DNA from: Pomphorhynchus laevis
Taxonomy: Eukaryota > Acanthocephala > Palaeacanthocephala > Echinorhynchida > Pomphorhynchidae
DNA length: 64,000 nucleotides
Direction of reading: 5' to 3'
Assembly: GCA_012934845.2 (NCBI GenBank)
Contig: WNNJ02001233.1
Span: forward strand, 1 to 64,000
Positions 43,826-55,599 of the stretch are shown here, in pieces (positions within the stretch are counted from its first letter, which is position 1; each line of letters starts with the position of its first letter). A program made the translations under genes and the position numbers. Under the pieces are notes generated by a model. The model had not been told where the DNA came from and made no database searches. It saw nothing but the letters and a program-made list of their open reading frames with translations.

Positions 43826-46800
43826 GACCTTAAAAAAATTTGGTTTCTAATAAACATACATTCCAGATTACAGTAAAGAAGAGAAAAAGAATAATCAACT
43901 TTCAATATGCCAAAGGGAAAGCCAGCCATTTACATGAAGTGCTGTTCGTGCAACGGATCCAGCGCAAAGTGTAAGGGATGCAAATGCGCACGAAATCACA
44001 AGAGATACATAAACTGTGCTGCTCTCAAATGCGAAAATCGTACTTCGAGTGATCTCATTTTTGAGAACCCTAACTCGGAAAATAACAACATTTCGCCGCC
44101 AACAATTCCAACCACAATTAAATCACATTGCACAATTCCGACAATTTATGAGGATGTAATCAAATGGATCCCGAACCTATGCCGTCTACAAAAGTGCAAT
44201 GCATCTCGAGATTTTATAAATGAGCTAGCAAGAATATATACAGATTCTTGCGCCGGATCTGATACAATAATGACAGCGATTGTCTTGGGACATTTGATTT
44301 TACAACGTACAAAGCGTAATGATCGCAAAACAGTTTGCATGTCTATTGCACGGAGAATAAGGCTATGGTCTGATGGGCTCTATGAAGAATTGTTCAATGA
44401 GGCGTCTTTTCTCCAGGGTCAACGCTCCTCACGAAAAGATGATCGAACCTCCTGCGATTGGAAAAAGAGTTTCGTAAACCAAGTCAGATCTGGGAAATTG
44501 TCCTCGGCTATGAGGTCTCTTAACGTTTCAAAACACACCGGCAGTTTACTTCGACCCGATGATAAAATAGGCTCAAAGACAGTGCTTCAACTACTTCAAG
44601 ACAAACACCCGCGCGCTAAAGAAGCTGACCCCGATGTCACACTAAGTGAGGATGCGTTTCATGGCTCTGAGTTTCACCCATCTTTGTTTGATGATATTGA
44701 TGCAGATACAATCGTTGCTACAAGTAAACTCATCAAAGGCGGCGCTGGACCATCTGGACTTGATGCTCAGGCATTGTACACGATGCTAAACGGATGCTTG
44801 CGGATGCACTCGCTCTGTTTGCTCGACATTTAGCTACACAAAACTCACCCCTTGAATCGATGCGGGCGCTTACTTCTAGTCGTCTAATTGCCTTGAGTAA
44901 GGTGAATAGTGTACGACCAATATGTGTTGGTCATGTCAGTCGCCGCATAATGTCAAAGGCAATTCTTACGATCGCTAAACCCCAATTACAAAAAGTATGT
45001 GGAAACCTTCAGGCTTGCTCAGGTACGAGTTCTGGCACCGAATGCGTGATACACTCGATACGTTCAGTTCTGCAGAAAGAACCGACTCATGTTCTGTTGA
45101 CAATTGATGCAGACAATGCTTTCAACCGCATAAATAGACGTCTAGCACTCAAAAATATGTCGCATATATGCCCAGCACTATCAAATACACTTCATAACTT
45201 ATATCGTAATAATCCTGAGATAATAATCAGCAATGAAACAATGCAATGCCGGGAGGGATTTACTCATGGTGATGTACTGGTCATAGCAGCTTTTGCTGCC
45301 GCAACGCTACCAATGATTCACAAAGTCAGGGGCAAGTTTCCCATGATGCGCCAATACTGGTATGCTGATGATGGCAATTTTATTGGTTGCCCAGAAGATG
45401 TGAACTCTGCATATGCTTTTTTAGCTGACATCGGTGCAAAATATGGATTTCATATTAATCCGAAGAAATGCAAGGCCTTTGTCAACGGCTTCACTCAACA
45501 AAGAATATATGAATTGTTCCACTCATCAGGGGTTGAAATCATAAATGATGGTGTGTCTGTTCTTGGCGCTCCTATTGGTACTGAAGAGTTCGTCTCATGA
45601 TTTTTTTGTTCGAAGGTATCGGAGATTCAACACAAGCTTAAGCAAGTATGCCAGATAGGCGAGTCTGATCTGCAGACATTTTATGCATGCTTAACCAAAT
45701 CACTTCAACACAATTGGACTTATGTGCAACGTACTTGCTCATGTGACTTTCTCTGGTTCAAGAAACTAAAGGATGAACTGCGCTCTCAAATAGACAGCTT
45801 ATTCATGATCGATTCCATACCGATTAACATATTGTGGGAGCTAGTCAGACTGTCAGTGAGTTTGGGCGGATTAGGTATATTTGACCCATGTAACTCTGTG
45901 AAGACGAACTATGATAGGTCGCTTACTTTCTGCCAACCTTTTGTAAACAATCTGGATTTCAAAGTTATTTTGGAACAACAATCAATTTGCCGATCAACGT
46001 TTTCACAGTCAAATAAAGCCCAGTTCCAATTACACAAACAGTCAATCTACTCTGAACTGAACGAGCACTTACAAAACGCATTGGATCATGCAACAGTTAG
46101 CGGCGCTTCTGCCTGGCTCACGGCTTATCCCTCGAACTCGAATGGCGCAGTACTGAATAACACAGTATTTAAAGACGCTATTGCCGCTAGGTACGGACAG
46201 ATCGTCAGAGACGTTCCCAAAAATTGCTCATGTGGTCAACGGAATTCCTTATCTCATGCTCTGTCATGTAAACATGGTTACCTCCCGACCGTCAGACATA
46301 ATTGTGTACGTGATTATGTTGCTAAAGAAATTACAAAAGTATCATCCGGCGTGCAGATCGAGCCATCACTTCAACCACTCAATTCACATGTCACCTTTCA
46401 AGCATCGAGTACAACTACGGACAGGTGTTTTCGCCTAGACACAGTATGTAATGGTCTTTTTGGAGGTACTACCCAGCGCACTTTCTTGGATATATGTATA
46501 TTTAACATACATGCGCCCTCAAATGCCTCCAGATCATCAATTTCATCGTTTGATTTCCATCAAGCACGAAAAATAGCAAAATACGAAGAAAGAATTCGCG
46601 AAATTAAACATTCAATTTTATTGCCATTCATTTTGTCATGCTCGTCAGGTATTGGTGTCGATGCTAACCGTTGTCTCCAAGGTATTGCACGTAAGCTAGC
46701 TCTGAAAAACTACAGCTCATACACCGCCGAAATTGCAAGGTTACGAAGAACAATTGGTTGTATCGTCATGAGTGGCATATCTATGAGCCTCAGATCACCT

Positions 46801-46918
46801 CGCTCCACACTGTTGCAACCGGTCTCAATGTCAAGATCTTGATCCTAATGACTGATAATTTGACAGTGTTTTCATTTTCTTGGACAATTTTACAATTTTA
46901 CAATGTTTTAAGGCCCAA
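43826..46918 (+). pseudogene. RLE-type LINE, near full length, broken
   Basis: It follows the previous element directly. The 5' UTR repeats TTTTGACCTTAAAAAAATTT and TTTCTAATAAACATACA. ATG at 43907 (MPKGKPAIYMKCC). One Cys of the cluster is Tyr (KRYINC where relatives have KKQCLNC). 43907-44833 is open, then a frameshift near 44800 leads to 44794-45600, a TGA at 45598, and the same frame resumes to 46842. RT: TIDADNAFNRINRRLAL, EGFTHGDVLVIAAFA (Gln to His in the QGD motif), YWYADDGNF. RLE: CSCG...HALSC, RHNCVRDY, FRLDTVCNG, FLDICIFN. The tail seems cut to AAGGCCCAAAAATATTATTT at 46910-46929. Confidence 0.8.
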
Positions 46919-46929
46919 AAATATTATTT

Positions 46930-47187
46930 AATAACAATAAGACTTATAACCAGCACAAACTTAGCCACTGCCAGAGCCAAAAGAGCTGATATCGTCATAT
47001 TATTCGAGGATGCGGAAAATATTTTACAGTTCGCTAGTTTGAAGGGCGCATCCAGCTGGTTAACAATTCGTCCACTATCGTTTAAATCATTCCACCTGTC
47101 ACATCATGAATTTCAAGATGCTGTCGCAGCACGGTATGGATGGACACCAAACGACATATCGGGTATATGCATCTGTGGATTAGAGAT
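46930..47187 (+). pseudogene. RLE element, left half of split copy
   Basis: 5'-truncated element beginning after ATTATTTAATAACAATAAGA. It encodes ILQFASLKGASSWLTIRPLS, FQDAVAARYGWTPND and CICGLE, then stops at the CR1-like insertion at 47188. Joining it to 51832 gives CICG, six residues and HALSC, exactly the spacing of intact relatives, so the two halves are one element. Confidence 0.8.
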
Positions 47188-47289
47188 AATAATACAATAA
47201 TTTATTTAACGTGGCAAATGCGTGCAAAATGCACGCTTACATGACCACTAACAAACAAAAAAAGAACATCAAAGGTCACAGGTAATTAG

Positions 47290-50284
47290 TTAATTGTTGA
47301 AATGGAATTGGATTTGGCGTTTGAAGTACGGCATAGATGTTGATTGGCGGATATGAATAGGCAGTTGATTCCACAAGAGAGGAGCAGCCACAACGAAGGA
47401 GCGGAAGCCAAAAGAGGTAGAGTAGATTGGGACATGTAAAAGAAGGGAATTACGGGAACGCAGAGCACAATACACAGTACGAGAATTGTCGAGAAAAGGA
47501 AGGTTGAGAAATGAAGGGGTATGAGAAGTTATAAGGCGAAAAGCAATGATAAGAAGACGAATTTGAACAGGACAAAAAATTGTAGGCCAATCAAGAGAAA
47601 CAAGATAGTGGAATGTATGATCAAAACGACGAAGACGGAGGAGAACTCGGACAGCAGCGTTGATGATGCGTTGTAAGGGAAGAAGAGTGGATTTAGGTGA
47701 GTTGGAAAATAGATTAAGACAGTAATCAAGTCTTGAGAAAAGAAGAGAAGATATGAGAGTCATCCAAGAAGGGAAATCGATCAATCTACGAACTTGACGG
47801 AGATTGCGGAGTATCAAGGTAGATGAGCGTACTTTATCACTAACGAAATGTTTAAGTGAAAGTCGGTTGTCAAAATGAAAGCCTAGGAAAACGAGATTAT
47901 GAACGATACGAAGAATTGTAGAATTTAGTGATACGGAAGGAGGTTCTACGCCGAAGCTTCGAGGTAGGATCCACATAATTTTAGATTTATCAGGATTCAG
48001 AGAAAGGCGAAGGGAAGAAAGATGATTGGAAATTGAGACAAGACAGCTGGAAACAGAAACACTAAGATCATGAATACGATAAGCAGGTGCGTGAGCATAG
48101 ATGAGAATGTCATCAGCATATTGCATAACATGGAAGTTAAATTTATGAGAAATCGAAGACAAGTTACCGAGAAGAAGAGAGAAAAGCATAGGGCCTAATA
48201 CGGAGCCTTGTGGAACACCGGTCGGGATGGATGAAGGATGGGAGAGAGAAGAGTTAGAATAGACGCGAAATGTACGGTTTGATAGATATGAAGAAAACCA
48301 TGATACAGTGGGTAAAGATAAGCCATAATCATGACGACGGCGATGTAGAAGAATCGAGAGATCGACGATGTCAAAAGCAGACCATAGATCAAGAGAAACT
48401 ATGACACTACATAATTTATGATCGCGCGAGATGAGTAAGTCATTATAAACTTTAAGACAGGCAATTTCAGTAGAGTGATTAGAGCGAAAAGCGGCTTGGA
48501 AGGGAGGAAACAAGTTAGAGGAAAAGAGATATGTATTAACTTGCTTGAGAACGAGACGCTCAAGGAGTTTAGAGAGGGTTGGGAGAAGTGAGATTGGACG
48601 GTACGAAGATGGTAGTGAGGAGTCGAGAGATTGCTTTTTGATGAGAGGACGAACAGTGGCGCATTTCCAGATGGAAGGAAATGTACGGCTACGGATGGAC
48701 GAGTTGAACAATGTGGTTAGGAAGGGTGAGATACAGGGGCAGATATTTTTAAGCAAGTGAGTTGGAATTGGGTCAGAAGGAGAGGTTTTATTAGGTAATG
48801 ACAGCAGAACCGAAGAAACTTCATCAGACGAAACGGGAAGAAGGTGGAATAGTTCTGGGAGGGAAGTTTTTAAAGAGAAGAGTGGGTACAAGGAGGCTAC
48901 GGGTAGTAGGGAAAGTAAATTAGATAGCTTAGTTTGTAGATAAGAAGAAAATTCATCAGGATTTATATTACAAGAAGTAGATGATCGTGAAAGAATTGAG
49001 TTTAAGATTTTCTAATGAGATTTAGAGTTGGAAGATGACTCGAGTTGATTTCGCCAAAAGATAGTACGTTTAGTACGTATAAGAATAAGATGTGAACGGC
49101 GTAGAGAAAAGTAGGAATCACGGAGATTTGGAGGGAGTGAGTTGGGAGAACGTTTAAGAAAGCGATTATACACACGAAAAGAGTGACGGAGTCGACGCTT
49201 AGAAAGACTACAGTCAGAATCGAACCAGGGAGCATGGCGCAAGCGCTGAGAGCATTGGAGTCGACTAGGCAGAAGTTTATTGATGATAGACATAAGTTCA
49301 GAATCAAACAGAATGCAGAGATCATCGGGAGAGATAGTTAAGAGGAAGTGAAAAGAGTGAAGAATTGAGTAAGGCTGTGCAGAGAATAGGGATATCGAGA
49401 AGTTTCCAGGGTCGACTTGGTGTGGATATTGGTGGAGGCGGAGAAGGAGGATGGGGACGAGTAAGAGTAAGAGTGACAAGGAAATGATCGGACAAACCAG
49501 GATCAGTAATTGACAAGGAGGTATAGTCATTGAAGCAGTTAGGAACAGCAATGATGTCGAGAGCACCACCGAGAATATGAGTTGGGCTTGTTGAAAGTAA
49601 TTTATAGTTAAAATCAGAAAAAAGATTAGTTAAAGTGATAGAGTCAGAGTCAGCCGGGCGATCAAGACGAATGTTAAAGTCATCGAGAACAAAAGAAGGA
49701 GTATAAGACAATGAACAGTGAGACATAAGATCTGCAAGGTCGTTAAAGAAGATACGTGAGGGGGCAACTGAACCTGGACGGTATACAATCACAAGTTCCA
49801 GAGGGAAAGGAGTTGATAATCTGCATATGAGTAATTCGAACGAGGTGTAACGGATGTTAACGTTAATTTTACGTAAAGACATTGGGTGACGAGCAATGGC
49901 AACTATACCGCCATGGTTAAAAGCAGTAGATGTATGAGAGGCAATTGGACGAGCTGATTCAACTAAAGAACAACCAGAGCGACATAGACGACGAATAGCA
50001 AGATCGTCGGAGTCACAATGCCAGGATTCGGTAATGCAGAGAATATCGATAGATAATTGATCGAAGATATCAAGGAGCATATCAGCTTTATGAAGAATGG
50101 AGCGAGTGTTGAATAGACTAAGACGAAAAGTATGCTTAGGAGCGAGATCGACTAGCGAAGAAGACAAGAGGAGAGATGGGACGCCATCGAATTTTTGGCC
50201 TTGTGTGTACAACGTGAAAATTTCTATTGATTTGACGTATAGATAAGGATGACTCGCCGTTTGTTTCACGTCGATGTTTCTCAA
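47290..50284 (-). pseudogene. CR1-like ORF2: endonuclease and RT
   Basis: Endonuclease in 50284-49322: SLFNTRSILHKADML, ILCITESWHCDSDDLAIRRL, NHGGIVAIA, VIVYRPGS, FVLDDFNIRLDRP, LSDHFLVTL. These are the EEP nuclease blocks (N, E, RPG, D-N, SDH); FVLDDFN replaces the usual GDFN. A frameshift near 49345 moves to the frame of 49569-49012, and a TAG at 49012-49014 precedes the open frame 48891-47290. RT: YRPISLLPTLSKLLERL, IVSLDLWSAFDIVDLSILL, PTGVPQGSVLGPMLFSLLL, MQYADDILIYAH (catalytic), LNPDKSKIMWILPR, FLGFHFDN. With only two lesions the copy is young. Confidence 0.8.
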
Positions 50285-50462
50285 TGCGAGCTAAATTGAG
50301 CTGGGCAATATCAGAAGGGGAGCGGTCAAGGAAAGATACGACTAGTAGACGAAGTGGTAAGAAGTTTAAAACGTTGGGAAAGTACCAAGGATGCATGTGA
50401 ACTATGTCGAAAAACAATCTTTAGGAGTGGAGGACTGAGATGATTGGATTTAGTGGATTTGT

Positions 50463-51530
50463 TTAAACGAATAAAGGAACAGGAGCGATATATTTGAAAC
50501 AGCATGGATTATCATCAGTAAGAATTGTTTCGAGGATAGACCTGAAAGCAGATACATAATCATCGAGGCGACATTGAAGAGAAGCAGATTCGGAAACCTT
50601 TAAATTAGATATGATAATGCATCGATCGCGCGAAGGAAAACGATTACGTAGTGGTGGACTGAAAGACCTGGTAGCAGTAGAGGCAGAACAGCAGATAAAC
50701 GTGGGAATGACAGGGGTGCTAAGTGAAGATTTAAGATAGTTTGGAGCATGTGTGACAGGAGTGGAGTGTTGAATCGGTTGATCGGAGATGTTACTGGAGA
50801 TGATTTTGACGGAAGGATGTAAATTATTGATAGGTGATACGGTTGGAGCATGTGTGACAGAAGTGGATTGTTGAATAGGTTGAACGGAGATGTTACTGGA
50901 GATAATTTTGACAGAAGGATGTAAATTATTGAGAAGTGATACGGTAGAGGTAGAGTAAGGAGTACGTGAAGAGAAGAAAGAAGTATGATATGTATTTAGA
51001 TGTGGGGATGAATTGGAAAAATGAGGTACGAGATGAAGGCCTTTACTGTTTGCATTGTTAGGAAGATGAAGATTACGGGAAGTTTTATCCGTAGTTAAAG
51101 GAGGAGTGTGTGTGTGAGAAGTTTCAAGAACGGGTTTCATAGATGACGAAGAAGTTAGTAAGCAAACGGATGACGACGATAGATTGGAAGATATGTTGTC
51201 GTTTGTTGATATTCCATGTATAACAGTGGTCTGAGTCGACTGAGAGATATCATCAAGTTTATTTATTGAGCACAAGTCTGTTTTGTTAGCCTTTAGAACG
51301 TCTCCACTATTTGAGTGGTCATTCTTCATTAGCTTACCTACGAGGGCAGCACAACAGAAGCCGCAGAGGAAATTCCGATTTAAAACGTTGTCCTCGTCAG
51401 TGAAAGGAATGGCAACGTGAGTCCAAACATTGCAGTTCTTGTTGTCGCATCCAATTTGCTTTCCGATATAAGCTTCCTTGACGGACTTGAGTTGCTGGCC
51501 GACATTTTTAGTTAGCTTTCTCTTTGTCAT
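50463..51530 (-). CDS. CR1-like ORF1, zinc-finger protein
   Basis: 355 residues, intact. The N-terminus (about residues 24-66) has a Cys/His set GCDNKNCNVWTHV...NFLCGFCCAALVGK, similar to the PHD-like finger in some CR1 ORF1 proteins. The remainder is Ser/Thr/Pro-rich. It includes two direct 33-residue repeats (NNLHPSVKIISSNIS then QPIQ and VTHAP), encoded by near-identical DNA at 50750-50840 and 50849-50939. Presumably binds the element's RNA. The stop lies about 180 bp ahead of the ORF2 frame. Confidence 0.7.
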   Translation of the reverse strand: MTKRKLTKNVGQQLKSVKEAYIGKQIGCDNKNCNVWTHVAIPFTDEDNVLNRNFLCGFCCAALVGKLMKNDHSNSGDVLKANKTDLCSINKLDDISQSTQTTVIHGISTNDNISSNLSSSSVCLLTSSSSMKPVLETSHTHTPPLTTDKTSRNLHLPNNANSKGLHLVPHFSNSSPHLNTYHTSFFSSRTPYSTSTVSLLNNLHPSVKIISSNISVQPIQQSTSVTHAPTVSPINNLHPSVKIISSNISDQPIQHSTPVTHAPNYLKSSLSTPVIPTFICCSASTATRSFSPPLRNRFPSRDRCIIISNLKVSESASLQCRLDDYVSAFRSILETILTDDNPCCFKYIAPVPLFV

Positions 51531-51825
51531 AATTAAATGTTAATAAGTTAGTTATAATCAAGAATGTTTAAACTCCGTTAGTCTGCAAGTCGTTAGTTGC
51601 AAGTAGCGAGCGGATGTCGTCGATGGTTGTCGATGGTTGTCGATAATTGTCAAGCGGATGGTTGTCGATGGTTGTCGTTAGTTGTCGTCGAAGGTTGTCG
51701 TTGGTTGTCGTCGAAGATTGTAGTTTGATTGTTTTACAATCTTGGTGGACAAGATTTTCCGCGAGCGAAGCGAGCAAAACTGAAATCTGGAATGTAAGAG
51801 TTTTAATAACCAAGACTTATTATTA

Positions 51826-52530
51826 AGAGATGTCTTGCTGTCATGCGTTATCGTGTCGTAGAGGTTCCTTGACAATAATTAGACATAACGAGATACGAGA
51901 TACACTATCTAGATATTTGTCCACTGCATGTAGCTGTGTTGCCTTGGAACCGTGCCTGTCAGCAGTACCCGAATGCTACAACTTTTTGACCAGTACGACA
52001 ACTCGCACACCTGAAGCTCGAGCAGATATTGTGTGCAATGGACTTTTTGGAACTAGGATGGAGCGAACGTTCATCGACGTTTGTATCTTCAATAATCTTG
52101 CACCATCCTATACCATTAAGTCACCATCCGCTGCATTTGAATATCACGAAAGCAGAAAGCGAGCGAAATACGAAGAACGAATTATTGATATTGAAAATGC
52201 ATCCTTTTCTCCATTCGTAGTTTCGACCAACGGCGCTATTGGACCGGCAGCGTCTGCTTTGCTGAAGAACTTAGCTAGAAAAATATCAGATAAAAAAGGA
52301 ACAGACTATAGTGATGAGATGAGCGCTTTGCGCACATCAATCGGCATATCTTCGGCTAGAATGGTATCGGCTTGCTTAAGAGCATCAAGATCAAAGATCC
52401 TGCGCCATTCTGGCAACATTCCAATACGGAGACGGTAATTACATCAAATGAATACTTATTTTAATTTTGTTTGTTTTAAATGAGCCCATTTGCGGGATAC
52501 CTTGAATGTAATTTTTGAAATAAATCAGGT
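51826..52530 (+). pseudogene. RLE element, right half of split copy
   Basis: Resumes at SCCHALSCRRGSLTIIRHNE (51832 on) and is open to 52438. RLE residues: EARADIVCNG, TFIDVCIFN, YHESRKRAKYEER. The 3' UTR has the tail GAGCCCATTTGCGGGATACC at 52482-52501. It ends TATATTAAAAAAATTATTTA, the recurring junction. Confidence 0.85.
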
Positions 52531-52575
52531 ATATATTAAAAAAATTATTTAATAATAATAACATAATAATATAAT

Positions 52576-54160
52576 ATTTGGTATGCGGACGACGCAAATT
52601 TTATGGGGTCGTTAGAGGACGTTGCTCGAGTTTGGGACCTACTCGAATCATTTGGTCATCAGCATGGCTACTTTGTTAACGCCAATAAATCAATTGTGAT
52701 GATTCATTCTGAACAGCTAGAAGAAACCGAAAAACGATTTGAAAAATACAACGTCCGTATTGAGACAAGGGGTGTCAAACTGCTAGGATCACCTGTTGGA
52801 GACGCCGAATTTGTCAAGAATATGAGTGGTGAGCTCATATCCAAATGGTCTAATTTGATCAGGAAACTTGCCAACGCGGCAAAGCATGATGCCCAGTCAG
52901 CATATGTCGCCTTTGTCAAAGCCAGTTAATCAAAGTGGTTACATTTATGCAGGACAACCCAATGTGATCCAGGTTGGTTCTCTGAAATTAGACAGCTAAT
53001 ATTTGGGCAGTTCGCTTTCGATGTATTTGGGCACACACTGGACGAAACTGAGCAGTTGATTTGTAGTCTCCCTTTGAGTTTCGGAGGTATGGGATTTCGA
53101 GATCCTTGCGTAGACGCTCCATACGTGCTGAACGCGTCAAAACAATTGTGCAGAGCTTTTGATCAGTCGGATAATATTCTCGAAGTAGATAGGCTACAAA
53201 CCCAAGCTCTGAAAGATATTGCTAGCGACAACATATTACGTTCTGCATCACTATTGGTTGGTTTACGTGAACGTGCTTCAATTCAAACAGTCAAGCTTCT
53301 ACAGTATGCATCGGTCAAAGGGGCTTCAAGTTGGCTTCAAACGAGTCCTCTTAAAGCGTCGGGATTTAACATGACAAAATTCGAATTTCAGGATGCGGTT
53401 GCTGCAAGGTATAACTGGTCCTTATCTAGTCTACCGAAAAAGTGCGAATGTGGAGATGATATCTGTCTAACCCATGCATTGTCGTGCAAAAGAGGGGATC
53501 TCCCAATTATTCGTCACAATGAGGTAAGGGATGTTTTGGCCTCCGCCTTATCTGAAATATGCAACGGCGTCGGGATTGAACCCGCACTCCAGCCCGTTAC
53601 AAATGACTTTGTATTTCAGTGCTCGACCACAGCCCGGGGAGAAGATGCTCATCCTGATATTGTATGCGGCGGTTTATTCGGTGGTAGGTTGGAGCGGACA
53701 TTCATAGATGTCTGCGTCTTCAACAACTTGGCTCCATCTTATCACCTAAGGACTGTCGATGCAAGTTTCGAATACCACGAGAATCGGAAAAGAGCAAAGT
53801 ATCAGGAACGAATTAGTGAGATTGAACACTCGTCTTTCATACCGTTTGTCCTGGCAGCTACTGGAGGCTTTGGTCCGACAGCGAAACGGTTGATGCAGAC
53901 AATCGCTGCAAGGATGTCCTCCAAACTGCAACGAAGCTATAGCGATATGATTTCGCTTATACGAACACGATTCAGCATAACTCTCGCGCGTTCTATTTCC
54001 TGCTGCATGCGGGCTCCACGATCACGAATCGGTGAATTTACTCGGCCCATGGGGAACGCGGTGACTGGAATAGCTTCAATTGGATGAATGCATTATTTTT
54101 TTTCTTTCTACGTTGGAATGTTTTATAACTTTTGTACATTTACGAATTATGACAGTAAAA
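52576..54160 (+). pseudogene. RLE element, truncated at catalytic motif
   Basis: The 5' truncation falls right at the RT active site: codons begin IWYADDANFMGS at 52576. It is open to TAA at 52927-52929 (KAS-stop-SKW, where relatives have KxIQxKW; a CAA to TAA change would explain it), then the same frame continues to 54087. RLE region: GASSWLQTSPLK, CECG...HALSC...RHNEVRD, HPDIVCGG, TFIDVCVFNN, YHENRKRAKYQER. The 3' UTR is short and lacks a clear GGCCC tail but ends AAAAAAATTATTTAATCT. Confidence 0.8.
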
Positions 54161-54175
54161 AAATTATTTAATCTA

Positions 54176-55395
54176 AATAATAGATTAAATGGAGACGAGT
54201 TAATGATGATAACGATTTATTTTCAACTTTTACTACAACGACCTTTGTCCCGAAAAGTCAAAGACACTAGAGCTGCCCTCAAAAGACGCCTGGATTATTG
54301 GAAAAAGAGAGAAATATGTGGTCTCTATGAAGAAGCCCGGTATTTACAAATGACAAAGAAATCGAAAGAAACTAACACACTGAAATGGCCCAATCAATTC
54401 AAACGAGCAATTATTAAGGGTAGCATTGGAGCTGCAGTGCGTGCTTTAAATCCCGAAAACAATTGTAGCAAATTGTTGGCGGCTGATGACATGATCGGAC
54501 AAAAACGTGTAGTAGATATACTAAGGGACAAACATCCAGTTAGTGGCCCATTCAGTGATGATGCCATCATAAATACACAGTTCCAATCTGAAACGTTTCA
54601 TCATATCATGTTCGATCAGATAGATGCAAGTGCAATTGTTCATTCATGCCGACAAGCTTCAGGTTCAGCATGACCTCTGGTGGAGATGCATCACTGTGGA
54701 AACAAATGCTAGTTACATTCGATCGGGAATCATATGAATTGGCCGATAGCATGGCAAAATTGGCAAGACGCATTGCTACAACCGAGATTGATGATAAATA
54801 TTTGGATGCATTCGTTATATGTCGACTCGTGGCGCTTAACAAGAGACCTGGAGTTCGTCCAATAGGTATTGGAAAAGTATACAGATGGATTATATCGAAA
54901 TCAGTCTTGCAGATAATACAAACACATGTACAGGATGTAGCCGGTAACTTTCAGCTTTGCGCAGGTCAAAAGTGCGGGATGGAATACGTCGTAAGAAGTC
55001 AACGGTCGATGTTGAAAGAAGAATCGAAAGCATGTCTCTTACTCGTAGATGCCAAAAATGCATTCAACTGCATAAACCGAAAAGTAACTATAGAAAACAT
55101 TTCCAGGATATGTCCTCCTCTCAAAACAATATTAATAGAGTCTATTATATTATATCTATTAATAATAGAGTTGAAAGTAGGATTTACACAAGGTAATCCG
55201 ATTGCTATGATCGCTTTCGCGGCAGCCACGATACCGCTAATAACAAAATTGAATTCGTTATGTCCAACAAAAACGCAAAAATGGTGTGCGGATGATGTAT
55301 CGTGTGTTGGCACCGAAAGAGAATTGCTATTGCGTTTCAATCACATAAAGAAACTCGGTCCATCATATGGCTTTTTCGTAAATGAATCAAAATAA
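54176..55395 (+). pseudogene. RLE element, truncated at both ends
   Basis: N-terminal domain from MITIYFQLLLQRPLSRKVK onward (54080-54673 frame), a frameshift at GSA/GPSG near 54660, then 54646-55395. RT motifs: RPIGIGKVYRWIISK, LLVDAKNAFNCINR, GFTQGNPIAMIAFA (QGN for QGD) and KWCADDVSCVG (CADD for YADD). A small rearrangement precedes motif B (IIESIILYLLIIELKVG). The copy ends abruptly after YGFFVNESK at 55395. Catalytic losses mean it is dead. Confidence 0.75.
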
Positions 55396-55486
55396 ACGCC
55401 TGGTGTCTGAAATTAGACGTAAAAAATTATTACCATTAAACTATCTTTTTTAAGATTTTAGGATTAAAGGTCTTAAGATTTTAAGA

Positions 55487-55531
55487 TTTAAGGTCTTAAA
55501 AATTTTTTACAACAAATTTTAAGACCTTAAA
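55487..55531. repeat. 17-bp-arm inverted repeat
   Basis: TTTAAGGTCTTAAAAATTT (55487-55505) faces AAATTTTAAGACCTTAAA (55514-55531), differing by one T. Earlier partial repeats of GGTCTTAAGATTTTAAG precede it. It lies in the presumed 5' leader of the next RLE element. Confidence 0.65.
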
Positions 55532-55599
55532 CACACATTTGAGATAAATAACTTACAAAATTATAACAGATGTAACACACACTAATTACAATTTAAAGT

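Larger units (their letters stand above)
47188..51825 (-). mobile_element. CR1-like LINE inserted in RLE element
   Basis: About 4.6 kb with ORF1 (51530-50463) and ORF2 (50284-47290) on the minus strand. It is flanked by AGAGAT at 47182-47187 and 51826-51831, a 6-bp target duplication. The 3' end on its own strand is ATAAATTATTGTATTATT, an ending with short repeats as in CR1 elements. The 5' UTR (51531-51790) contains a run of GTCGATGGTT and GTCGTCGAAG-like short repeats. It is nearly full length, so it is younger than the element it entered. Confidence 0.8.
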
